Origin: Bacteroidetes bacterium SW_11_45_7
Lineage (GTDB): Bacteria; Bacteroidota; Bacteroidia; Chitinophagales; SW-11-45-7
Assembly: GCA_003022985.1 (NCBI GenBank)
Contig: PXTV01000004.1
Coordinates: forward strand, 3,491 to 10,392
DNA: 6,902 bases
Reading direction: 5' to 3'
Shown: positions 1 to 6,902 of the stretch, piece by piece
Position numbering within the stretch: the first letter of the stretch is position 1
Layout of the letters: every line of letters starts with the position of its first letter
Notes under the pieces: generated by a model
What the model was told of the DNA's origin: nothing
What the model saw: only the letters and a program-made list of their open reading frames with translations
Databases searched by the model: none
Program-made: the position numbers and the translations under genes

Positions 1-1
1 T

Positions 2-1159
2 GGCTGGCAGGCGATGAGTGGCGAAAGTCACTGGGCTAATGACACCGCGGACAACATTTATTACACAATGGGTAATGTAGGTATTGGCACCACAGAGCCG
101 CAAAAGCAACTGCAACTCGAGGGACTTATGCAAACCCGTATGAATAGTTACAGTTTTAGACTCGACACTTCTGCTGTTCATGGCTTCCCTCTTACAGGGG
201 CGTATTTATATAAGAACATCGACAGCAGCAGGTTTATGGCAAGCGGCATCCTAGATGCCAGTGCGGTAGGCGGCCCGAAAAATCTTTATACGGTAAATTA
301 CTCCAACCTGGATAGTGGCAAAATGACACAATTTTCCGTGCGGGAAGACTACTTACAATTAAACGTCAACGATGAGCAGAAACAACAGGCCACGGGCATT
401 GGATTAGAGCCATCCGGCGCATCGATAATCGCCTCAGATCCTGATTTTAACAAGCCCTATTCTTCCTTTAATACAAGCCGCTCGCTTCTAAGGATGGTCC
501 ATAAAAATGATCAAACAGAAACGACCATCGATGCGGATTCACTTAGTGCAAATATTGTGTATTCCGAGCAAGCGAGTGCTTCAGGTTCAGGTAAAATGCA
601 TAAGTTTAGCGTCAACAATACAGGTATTGAAATGCAGCTGGAAGACTCTACGAACAACGTCCCTTACTTACACTTTTCCATGAGTGACGGCCTGGTCGTT
701 GCCGGCAAAGGGCAAAGTTCAAAGACATTTACTGTCAAAGACAGTGCAGATACCGATGTATTTTATCTCAAAAATGATGGTCAGGCATGGTTTGAGGGGA
801 ATGTGGGTATTGCCGAAAGCAGCCCTTCTGAAAAGCTGCATGTAGATGGCAACATTCTCGCCAGTGGCGCCATCACCGAAAACTCGGACGCCCGCCTGAA
901 AGAAGATATCCACAAGCTGGAGAGTGCACTGGACAAAGTAGGTAATTTAAGAAGCGTAAGTTATGAGTGGAGCGACCCGCAGAAAACCAAAGGAAAACGC
1001 CTCGGCCTCATTGCCCAGGAAGTGGAAGAAGTTTATCCCGACCTGGTTGGTGAAGACAACCACGGCAATAAGCACCATGGAAGGGAGAATGAGTCAGAAG
1101 TAACAACCAGGCTCACTGTATCTGCAACACTAAAATCCAACTCTCATGGTACCTTCTAA
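2..1159 (+). CDS. Tail-fibre-like protein with C-terminal S74 (intramolecular chaperone) domain, 5'-partial and atypical 3' end
   Basis: The frame is open to the left edge (residues GWQA precede the first ATG at base 14), there is no signal peptide and the first residues already sit in a fibre motif, so the gene very likely starts outside the window. Residue numbers count from the base-14 Met. Seen: a GNVGIGTTEP motif near residues 20-29, a second copy (GNVGIAESSP ... LHVDG) near 262-280, and between them a beta-rich, Ser/Asp/Asn-rich region with two related segments (from about 94 and 181). An S74-like domain follows: NSDARLKEDI from N290, with S291 at the site where phage homologues self-cleave; VSYEW at 315-319; LGLIAQEVEEVYPDLV at 330-345. 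In this family the domain helps fibres trimerise; a similar role here is inference. After K353 the expected LTPVLIEAIKE-like helix is absent and about 28 unrelated residues run to the stop. No T9SS sorting domain is seen. It overlaps the next gene by 14 bases. Fold assignment is good; cellular role unknown. Confidence 0.82.
   Translation, partial: GWQAMSGESHWANDTADNIYYTMGNVGIGTTEPQKQLQLEGLMQTRMNSYSFRLDTSAVHGFPLTGAYLYKNIDSSRFMASGILDASAVGGPKNLYTVNYSNLDSGKMTQFSVREDYLQLNVNDEQKQQATGIGLEPSGASIIASDPDFNKPYSSFNTSRSLLRMVHKNDQTETTIDADSLSANIVYSEQASASGSGKMHKFSVNNTGIEMQLEDSTNNVPYLHFSMSDGLVVAGKGQSSKTFTVKDSADTDVFYLKNDGQAWFEGNVGIAESSPSEKLHVDGNILASGAITENSDARLKEDIHKLESALDKVGNLRSVSYEWSDPQKTKGKRLGLIAQEVEEVYPDLVGEDNHGNKHHGRENESEVTTRLTVSATLKSNSHGTF
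1073..1156 (+). other. Non-canonical C-terminal tail replacing the end of the S74 domain
   Basis: After the normal S74 core (IAQEVEEVYPDLV then EDNHGNK), these 28 codons encode a polar tail that begins HHGRENESEV and ends SNSHGTF. It does not resemble the conserved closing segment of the domain. I read the other two + frames here: both meet stops quickly (TGA at 1090-1092; TAA at 1101-1103 and 1131-1133) and neither restores S74-like sequence, so a simple one-base frameshift does not explain it. A small deletion or recombination that fused the gene to former intergenic DNA is a plausible explanation, but it is inference. Confidence 0.5.
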
Positions 1160-1226
1160 ATTATCCCTACCAATCTACCTGTTCGCCTTCCTCCTATTCA
1201 CCTGCGCCACAATGCAACTGAGCGCC
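1146..1226 (+). other. Sec signal peptide coding region
   Basis: Codons 1-27 of the long protein: short N-terminus with K5, a hydrophobic run (LPIYLFAFLLF) and a small-residue end LSA before Gln, which fits signal peptidase I cleavage after A27. C20 is followed by A21-T22 and lies inside the hydrophobic part without a good lipobox, so a lipoprotein is unlikely. Confidence 0.85.
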
Positions 1227-4200
1227 CAGATCTATATCAACAACCAAGGGGCGGATGTCCATGTCCAATCCGGCACACACGCAAACTTTGACAGCAAGAG
1301 TTTTCAGAACAAAGGGGCTTTTAGTAACTGGGGCATCATCTTCTTGCAAAACAAGTTTGCCAATCAGGGAAATACCATTTTAGGGAGCCAAAGCGTAACC
1401 ACAGTTCAGGGTAATTGGCTTAGCAACGGCAGCATGACAGCTGATTCGCTCAGTAATGTCATTTTCACTGGCGACACCCAAACAATAGCCGGGGATTCGG
1501 CAGGGGTTTTTTACGATTTGACATTAGCAGGCAGCGGAGTCAAGATCATGCAAACCGATGTAATTGTTGCCAATCGGCTTGATGCCGACAGCATACCACT
1601 TGACCTCAATGGTTACACGCTTCATTTGCTTAACTCCTCCCCGCAGGCATTGGACAGCACGGTACAATTGATCGAAGGCACGGGCAAAGTGCGCTGGTAC
1701 ATTGGCGAGGATACCGGTACATACAACCTGCCGTTTGTCACTGATAGTGGACAAGATGTGAGCATGAGTTTTGAGGTGGTTAATCCGGGAATAGGAAGTA
1801 ATGGCTGGCTGGAATTCGGGACATATGGAACGGACGCCACCCAAAGTCCCAACAATGAACCCAAGCCCGATGTTCTGCAATACTACCCGGAAGCCAGCAC
1901 AGGGATCGACAGCAACTGGCAGAAAATTGCCGACAGGTATTGGGTGAGTGGGGTGGGTGGTTTTATCGAACGACCTGTAAGTAAAATAATATTAAATTAC
2001 TTAGACAATGAGTACGGTGGTACAAATGATATCGTTGAAGATAGCTTAATATCTTCTGTGTTAAGAAACCAAAAGTTAGGGCGAAAAAAAGGCAAATTAA
2101 AAGCTTCTCAAAATCAATATCGGCTTGATACTTTGAGTAACTATTCGTCCATTTTATTACATGAACGTGGTATAAGTTGGCAAGGTAATTTGTTTTTTAT
2201 CTACTTTGAAGATACAACAAATATTGCTTTAGCAGATTCAGAATTGACGTCAATAGGAGTTACTGTCAGTGACACATCAACCTATTTCCAAAGGTTTTCT
2301 GTTATAATGGATACAACAAAGGTTAGCTTAGTTGAAACCAAAAACTGGGTAATCAATATTTCTAAAATTCCAAAAATACAAAACATTAATGATGTTTCAA
2401 GAAATTTGATAAATATAAATAAACTACAAGATATTCCTTATGAATTAACTGGTAAAAATGTCAATGTGGGACAATGGGAGTTAAATGTTCCTCATGAAAT
2501 ACATAAAGATTACGAAGGCAGAATGCACATAATAGACAACTGTGTACCGTATCAGACACAACCACCGCACCAAAGTGAACGACATGCCTCTCATGTTTGC
2601 GGTACAATGATAGGTAATGGTGTAGCTAGTCAAATCGCTGGAGGAACGCCAGGACAATGGAAAGGAATGGCTACAAAAGTACATAATTATGCTGCTAGTG
2701 CTTGGTATCAAGGAGGGGCTGGATGTGCTACTGATCCCATTACAGAAATGAAAGATGCTCATAATAATCAAGAAATTGTTTTAGTTAATAACTCTTGGAA
2801 TACTTCAGGTGATTGTTTGGATAATGATTATTATTCACATTTAGATTGTTATATAGGTTTTGCACCAGATATTGATAAATTAGTAAGAGATGAAGAACTT
2901 TCAGTCTTCTTTGGAGCTGGCAATAGCCAACAACTGGTAAAAAATTCTTGTGGAGGAACTGGAGGATATGGAAGCATCTTACCATTAGGTGCTGCTAAGA
3001 ATATAGTAACAGTTGGTGCTGTTGATAAAACTAAAAGCTTAACTTCATTTAGTAGTATGGGACCTACAGCAGATGGGCGGTTAAAACCTGATGTTGTTGC
3101 ATATGGTCAAAATGTTCAGTCCTGCGATGCGGGATTCACAACCTATTACTCAGGTTCCGGAACTTCTTCTTCTTGTCCTGCTGTATCTGGCATGGCCACC
3201 TTGTTAATAGAACATTTTAAGAATTTAAATAGCGGTAATGTCCCCCGTCCGGATTTGTTAAAATCAATTATCCTTAATACAGCAGATGATTTAGGTAACA
3301 CAGGCCCAGACTTTAAATATGGTTATGGCTTGGTTAATGCAAATTCAGCAGCCAAAACCATATGTACTAGTAGCTTTTTAACTGATAATGTTAAAGCTTC
3401 AGGTAGTAACCCGCCTAATACAAATACACATAGCATTAAAATTTCAAATTCGCCAGCTAAACTCAAAGTAATGTTGGCTTATTCTGATCCAGCAATAACT
3501 GGAGGTGTTAATGATTGTTCAACCTTAACACCTTTACTTGTTAATGATTTGGACTTGAGATTAAAAGATCCAAATGGTAACAGTTATCAACCTTTGACAT
3601 TACATCCTTTTAATAATTTATCTGCTTCAGCAACTCAAGACGATAATGAAAGGGACAATGTAGAACAAGTAGTTGTAAATAATAGTACTAATATCCAAAT
3701 GAATGGTCAATGGGAGATTGAGGTCATTGGTGAGAATATAGCCCAAGGAGCTAAACAAAGGTATGCAATTACTTGGCAACACTCGCAACCTAACGAAATG
3801 AAAATTTCTCTTTCCTCCGAAGACCATAATGGCTGCCCCGGCAAAGGTACTGCTACTGCTGAAGTTGAGACTTGTGGGGAGTCTCCTTTTATTTATGAAT
3901 GGAGTGACGGCCAGACGACACAAACTGCCACAGATCTAAGCCCTGGTACATACTCTGTAACGGTGACTGATGCAAATGGCGTAACTGCAACAGACAATAT
4001 CCACATAAACAGCACTTTAAGTGATCCCAATGGCGCCACCATAAGCAGTGGAACAACTGTAACCTGGACATCAGATAAACAATTAGGGGACCGATTGATT
4101 ATCGAATCTGATGCAGAATTGATTATTGATGGGGCGACTGTTGAGTTCAAAGATATTAATCCAGGGGGACATTCTAACGTGGAAATAGAAAGGGGCAGCT

Positions 4201-6881
4201 CAGGAACACCTGGCGGTAAACTTGTGCTTAAAAATGCAACTTTACGTGGGCTAAAAGGATGTGGCACGATGTGGAATGGCATAGAGGTAGATGGCAATCC
4301 AAATCGGTTTCAGGACTATCCAAACTTTACTAATAGCATACAGGGGCGAATGATCATAAAAGGGTCAACGATCAGAGATTCACGGAAAGGCGTGTACTTA
4401 GGGGCTGAGAATCAATTTGGACAGCCATTGACGAATCATGGAGGCGGTATTATACGTTCTGAGGAATATAACGGTACGAATAGCCAATTCATCAACAATG
4501 GCTACAGCATTCGTTTCAGCCCTTATTATAGTGGTAATTCAAACATGAGCCATATTTACAACACTGAGTTCATCTGCAACAGCAACTTCCTGGAAGAGGA
4601 TGATGACGGCAATACATTAAACGCCCACCTGCTGATGAAAGGTGTGGAGCAAGTACCTGTGATCTTGAGTGATTTTGACAACACCTCCACCAGTTCCAGT
4701 GGCTTTGAGGGAGACGGTATAAGAGCCATCGATACTGAAGGGATGGCCATTTGGGCCAGTAATTTTGATAATCTTCATACCGGTATTGACATAACGGGTG
4801 GAAGCGGCATGAATAATGTTGCCTGGGGCTGTGAATTTACTGGCAACGACTTTGGCATTTTTGCGACCGGCACCGATAATCTTAATATAATGGGTGATGA
4901 TTATTACAATATCCCTAACGTCTTCAACATCCCCGATGCTGCCACCAATGACGCAGCAGGCATACATGTGGAAAACAGCAGTGGCCTCCAAATTGCCCAT
5001 AACCGCTTTGAAGGGAACGCCAGCAGTAGTTGCGGCAGCGGTCCGTGCAGCTATGGTATTGTAGTAGATGACTCAAAAAGTGCAGGCGGCACAATCTTCC
5101 GCAATGACTTCCACGGCACCCACTTTGGGGTGCAGACCGAAGGGCTAAACCCCGAGCTCAACATTCGCTGCAACCGCTTTGAATACGACCCCACCACGTC
5201 CACTGCCGGTGCCCACCCGGATCATGCCTGGGCCTCGCTGGCCACCGAATGTACCAATCCCATTCAGCTTTGTTTTCAACCATGGCCAAGTGGAAATCCT
5301 ACCTGCTTTACCATTTGCGGATTAGACCCTATTGTCCCCGCCAGCTACTATGGGAAGCTCGCCAATCAAGGTGACCCGGGATGTGCCGCCAACCACGAAT
5401 TAGCCGCAGGCAACCGCTGGATGACCAACGACAACTCAACAACGCCACCAAATTGCCCCACGCCCTCTCACATCTACGTGGAAGAAAACATCACACCGTT
5501 TGAGTATTATCATCACTATAGGGATGCAAATAATGATCGAAGAGTGATTCCTGATTGTGCCTCTTCCTGGTGGGAAAACGCCGGAAGAAGACAATCATGT
5601 TTTCCAGTGAGCGAAGCACCCTGGCCCCAATCCTGCCAGGACCCAAATCGCTCATTGAGAGTCCTCCATCCCGATTCCAGTGACACGAACGACTGGAGCG
5701 AACTTGATACCATGCAGCAACAATACGATGATTATGCCCAGCAGAAGCAGCAATTGGAAGAGGAGGCGGATAGTATTCGGGCGTCCTTCGATGGCGGGAA
5801 TAGCAATAAATTAATGGACAGTGTGCTAAATATGAATTTTGGGCTGTACAAAAATGATAGTATTTTACGAAGGAATAGTCCCCTCAGCGATGGGATGATG
5901 GCAACCGCCATCCTGGAGGATGTTTATGGAGGCGAGGCCCCGGCCAGGGATATGCTGCGCGACCTGCTGGTGATGAACGTGCCGCTGCAAGCGCGTACCA
6001 TAAGTATGGCCCGGCTCCCAGAAGTGGGGCTGAACGATGAACGCATGGAAAGCGTAATGACCGCCCAAACGGAAGGCCCGTTTGACAGCGTGCGCACTGG
6101 CTATGTGGATACAATGGCCCTGGCCAAACGCTACGATTCCAAAATGCGCCAGGTGGCCCATTCCCTGCGTTTCTGGAAGGGCTACCGGGATATGCAGGAT
6201 ACAACGGGGACGTCAACGCATTACAAAACTTATTTACGCAATGATTCCTCGCTGACCTCCAAGAAACAATTAACAGAACTTCTGCTGGAGCAGGACAGCA
6301 TGACGGAAGCCGAAGCTGTGTTGGATACTGTCTGGCAGGTAAGCGGGCCGGAGGATTCCATTGAAACCCAGTGGTTTGCCGACTATGTGAACCTGACAAT
6401 TGAAATTGGCGACAGCATTTACACTATGGACAGCACCCAAAAAGCCGAGATGTACGACATAGCCGAAAGTGGAGCGCATGTGGCGCCTAAAGCGCAAGCT
6501 GTTCTTGTACTGATAGATTCCACCGATTTCAACTATCCCATCGAAAAGATTGAAACTACGTCATCGAAGTGGAGTGAACAAGAGGCAACTGAAGAAGTGC
6601 CTCCACAAGCACAGATGGTGGACAGTTCGGCTCAGTTGCGATTCAAGCTCTATCCGAACCCCAATTATGGTATGATGACATTGGAATATACGTTAGAAGA
6701 GAAACGGGGCAAGATAAAGATGTTTGATGTAACCGGGAGACAGATCTTGGAGAAGCGATTAAAAAAAGGTGCTCACAAAGTCAGGGTGGCTCCCGGCAAT
6801 GTTAGCAGTGGCATGTACATTTACAGAATAACCAGTGACAAGGAGCAACTCCATCAGGGTAAAGTTGTGATCATGAGGTAA
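1146..6881 (+). CDS. Secreted multidomain S8 (subtilisin-like) peptidase with SprB repeat, beta-helix and T9SS type A sorting domain
   Basis: A 1911-residue surface or secreted protein. The start at 1146 is the only ATG between an in-frame TAA (1131-1133) and the signal peptide; no clear Shine-Dalgarno is seen. Domains by residue: Sec signal peptide 1-27 (K5, hydrophobic core, cleavage LSA-Q); beta-rich scaffold 28 to about 280; probable protease prodomain about 344-425; S8 domain about 430-740; jelly-roll barrel about 745-882 (NDLDL 800-804, DNVEQV 837-842), as in Kp43-type subtilisins; SprB repeat about 888-957 (YEWSDG, GTYSVTVTDANG); beta-helix-like region about 958-1340; ten-cysteine stretch 1342-1497; helical, Gln/Glu-rich coiled coil about 1523-1545 and further helices to about 1820; T9SS CTD about 1833-1911 (LYPNPN 1835-1840). 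Catalytic set: H480 (HASHVCGT), oxyanion N593 (GAGNS), S674 (GTSSSCP); the usual Asp position is E445 (VGQWELN). The S8 portion is markedly AT-richer than its flanks. Predicted to be exported by Sec and T9SS; proteolytic activity and substrate are uncertain. Confidence 0.93.
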   Translation: MVPSKLSLPIYLFAFLLFTCATMQLSAQIYINNQGADVHVQSGTHANFDSKSFQNKGAFSNWGIIFLQNKFANQGNTILGSQSVTTVQGNWLSNGSMTADSLSNVIFTGDTQTIAGDSAGVFYDLTLAGSGVKIMQTDVIVANRLDADSIPLDLNGYTLHLLNSSPQALDSTVQLIEGTGKVRWYIGEDTGTYNLPFVTDSGQDVSMSFEVVNPGIGSNGWLEFGTYGTDATQSPNNEPKPDVLQYYPEASTGIDSNWQKIADRYWVSGVGGFIERPVSKIILNYLDNEYGGTNDIVEDSLISSVLRNQKLGRKKGKLKASQNQYRLDTLSNYSSILLHERGISWQGNLFFIYFEDTTNIALADSELTSIGVTVSDTSTYFQRFSVIMDTTKVSLVETKNWVINISKIPKIQNINDVSRNLININKLQDIPYELTGKNVNVGQWELNVPHEIHKDYEGRMHIIDNCVPYQTQPPHQSERHASHVCGTMIGNGVASQIAGGTPGQWKGMATKVHNYAASAWYQGGAGCATDPITEMKDAHNNQEIVLVNNSWNTSGDCLDNDYYSHLDCYIGFAPDIDKLVRDEELSVFFGAGNSQQLVKNSCGGTGGYGSILPLGAAKNIVTVGAVDKTKSLTSFSSMGPTADGRLKPDVVAYGQNVQSCDAGFTTYYSGSGTSSSCPAVSGMATLLIEHFKNLNSGNVPRPDLLKSIILNTADDLGNTGPDFKYGYGLVNANSAAKTICTSSFLTDNVKASGSNPPNTNTHSIKISNSPAKLKVMLAYSDPAITGGVNDCSTLTPLLVNDLDLRLKDPNGNSYQPLTLHPFNNLSASATQDDNERDNVEQVVVNNSTNIQMNGQWEIEVIGENIAQGAKQRYAITWQHSQPNEMKISLSSEDHNGCPGKGTATAEVETCGESPFIYEWSDGQTTQTATDLSPGTYSVTVTDANGVTATDNIHINSTLSDPNGATISSGTTVTWTSDKQLGDRLIIESDAELIIDGATVEFKDINPGGHSNVEIERGSSGTPGGKLVLKNATLRGLKGCGTMWNGIEVDGNPNRFQDYPNFTNSIQGRMIIKGSTIRDSRKGVYLGAENQFGQPLTNHGGGIIRSEEYNGTNSQFINNGYSIRFSPYYSGNSNMSHIYNTEFICNSNFLEEDDDGNTLNAHLLMKGVEQVPVILSDFDNTSTSSSGFEGDGIRAIDTEGMAIWASNFDNLHTGIDITGGSGMNNVAWGCEFTGNDFGIFATGTDNLNIMGDDYYNIPNVFNIPDAATNDAAGIHVENSSGLQIAHNRFEGNASSSCGSGPCSYGIVVDDSKSAGGTIFRNDFHGTHFGVQTEGLNPELNIRCNRFEYDPTTSTAGAHPDHAWASLATECTNPIQLCFQPWPSGNPTCFTICGLDPIVPASYYGKLANQGDPGCAANHELAAGNRWMTNDNSTTPPNCPTPSHIYVEENITPFEYYHHYRDANNDRRVIPDCASSWWENAGRRQSCFPVSEAPWPQSCQDPNRSLRVLHPDSSDTNDWSELDTMQQQYDDYAQQKQQLEEEADSIRASFDGGNSNKLMDSVLNMNFGLYKNDSILRRNSPLSDGMMATAILEDVYGGEAPARDMLRDLLVMNVPLQARTISMARLPEVGLNDERMESVMTAQTEGPFDSVRTGYVDTMALAKRYDSKMRQVAHSLRFWKGYRDMQDTTGTSTHYKTYLRNDSSLTSKKQLTELLLEQDSMTEAEAVLDTVWQVSGPEDSIETQWFADYVNLTIEIGDSIYTMDSTQKAEMYDIAESGAHVAPKAQAVLVLIDSTDFNYPIEKIETTSSKWSEQEATEEVPPQAQMVDSSAQLRFKLYPNPNYGMMTLEYTLEEKRGKIKMFDVTGRQILEKRLKKGAHKVRVAPGNVSSGMYIYRITSDKEQLHQGKVVIMR
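1981..3820 (+). other. AT-rich segment carrying the prodomain, S8 protease domain and barrel
   Basis: Hand counts of 60-base blocks give about 28% GC at 1981-2040, 27% at 2761-2820 and 32% at 3421-3480. Flanking blocks of the same gene give 52% at 1381-1440, 60% at 5101-5160 and 57% at 6121-6180; the block at 4081-4140 is intermediate (42%). The left change is sharp, near base 1978-1981; the right one is more gradual, from about 3790. Codon choice changes with it: third positions are mostly A/T (many tta, aat, gat, aaa) inside the segment and mixed or G/C outside. The segment covers residues about 279-892, that is the protease module. Acquisition of the module from an AT-richer source is an inference. 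Confidence 0.75.
6630..6878 (+). other. T9SS type A C-terminal sorting domain
   Basis: The last ~80 residues have the usual order of this domain: FKLYPNPN, then a short strand (MTLEYTL), GKIKMFDVTGRQILEKRL, and a final GMYIYRITSD ... GKVVIMR ending at the stop. In Bacteroidota this domain directs proteins through the type IX secretion system and is normally cleaved off, with the product anchored to the outer surface or released. Recognition is by motif; which of the two fates applies cannot be told. Confidence 0.92.
6875..6879 (+). promoter_or_regulatory. Possible ribosome binding site for the downstream gene
   Basis: The purine-rich GAGGT lies inside the last codons of the long gene and runs into its TAA stop, four bases before the ATG at 6884. 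The spacing is short and Bacteroidota rely little on Shine-Dalgarno pairing, so this is tentative. It would fit translational coupling between the two genes. Confidence 0.3.
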
Positions 6882-6883
6882 GT

Positions 6884-6902
6884 ATGAAAACAGCGATTCT
6901 TT
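6884..6902 (+). CDS. Start of a downstream gene, 3'-truncated by the window
   Basis: An ATG two bases after the TAA of the long protease gene opens a frame reading MKTAIL before the window ends. Met-Lys followed by small and hydrophobic residues is a common start of a signal peptide, so another exported protein of the same operon is likely, but six codons cannot identify a product. It is supported mainly by its tight spacing after the preceding stop and the GAGGT just upstream. Confidence 0.4.

Noticed and set aside
14..16. ATG at base 14 as the true start of the fibre-like gene
   Set aside because: The frame stays open through the left edge, no signal peptide or ribosome binding site precedes it, and the following residues already belong to a repeat motif. 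A start outside the window is more likely.
884..1072. Prophage tail fibre
   Set aside because: S74 domains are common in phage fibres, but no other phage gene is present and the next gene encodes a T9SS cargo. Chromosomal Bacteroidota S74 proteins with GNVGIGTT motifs are frequent, so phage origin is not supported.
1073..1145. One-base frameshift at the end of the S74 domain
   Set aside because: The other two + frames have early stops and do not encode the missing segment, so a single indel would not restore the domain.
1212..1214. Alternative start (Met23) for the long protein
   Set aside because: It would remove nearly all of the signal peptide, which a T9SS cargo needs for Sec export. 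The ATG at 1146 keeps it intact.
1981..3820. Insertion sequence or transposon inside the long gene
   Set aside because: The AT-rich stretch is coding in the same frame, contains no transposase, and I saw no terminal inverted or flanking direct repeats at its edges. Recombination of a domain fits better.
3893..4297. Open frame of 134 codons on the - strand
   Set aside because: It is antisense to the SprB repeat and the start of the beta-helix region. Its low-complexity Pro/Ser/Val composition and lack of a known motif fit a chance frame.
5884..6399. Open frame of 171 codons on the - strand
   Set aside because: It lies wholly inside the well-supported long gene, in its GC-rich part where antisense stops are rare. 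The product is Pro/Arg/Ser-rich with no recognisable domain, so it is a shadow frame.

Overview
The window is almost wholly coding on the + strand and looks like a Bacteroidota genome, probably a large-genome, surface-active lineage such as Saprospiria or a relative (the class is inference). The phylum call rests on three things seen in the long protein: a C-terminal type IX secretion system (T9SS) type A sorting domain (LYPNPN ... GMYIYRIT ... GKVVIMR), a SprB-type repeat, and a signal peptide ending LSA-Q. The upstream protein with GNVGIGTT-type motifs and a peptidase S74-like C-terminus is also common in this phylum.

Layout. (1) Bases 2-1159 hold the 3' part of a gene for a tail-fibre-like / S74 chaperone-domain protein. 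It is open at the window's left edge, and its last ~28 residues do not look like the normal end of an S74 domain. (2) Bases 1146-6881 hold one 1911-residue secreted multidomain protein overlapping gene 1 by 14 bases. In order it has a signal peptide, a beta-rich N-terminal region, a probable protease prodomain, a subtilisin-like (S8, Kp43-like) catalytic domain, a C-terminal beta-barrel, a SprB repeat, a long beta-helix-like region, a cysteine-rich stretch, an alpha-helical/coiled-coil region and a T9SS type A sorting domain. (3) Two bases after its stop an ATG opens what is probably the next gene (MKTAIL...), cut by the right edge. The spacing suggests one co-directional transcription unit. 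No RNA gene, insertion sequence, CRISPR array or intergenic gap over 300 bases is present.

Two things stand out. First, bases ~1981-3820, which encode the prodomain, the S8 domain and its barrel, are far more AT-rich than the rest of the same gene (about 27-32% GC in three 60-base samples, against about 52-60% in flanking samples). This points to a protease module from a different source placed in a resident T9SS surface-protein scaffold. Second, the position that normally carries the catalytic Asp of the S8 triad appears to be Glu (E445), while His480, Asn593 and Ser674 are all present.

Together the genes suggest an envelope/surface operon: gene 2 is predicted to be exported by Sec, passed across the outer membrane by T9SS and attached to the surface or released, with the beta-helix and SprB parts as binding or stalk elements and the S8 module as a possible protease. 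Gene 1 is probably a trimeric, fibre-like protein. Targets and biological role cannot be read from the sequence.
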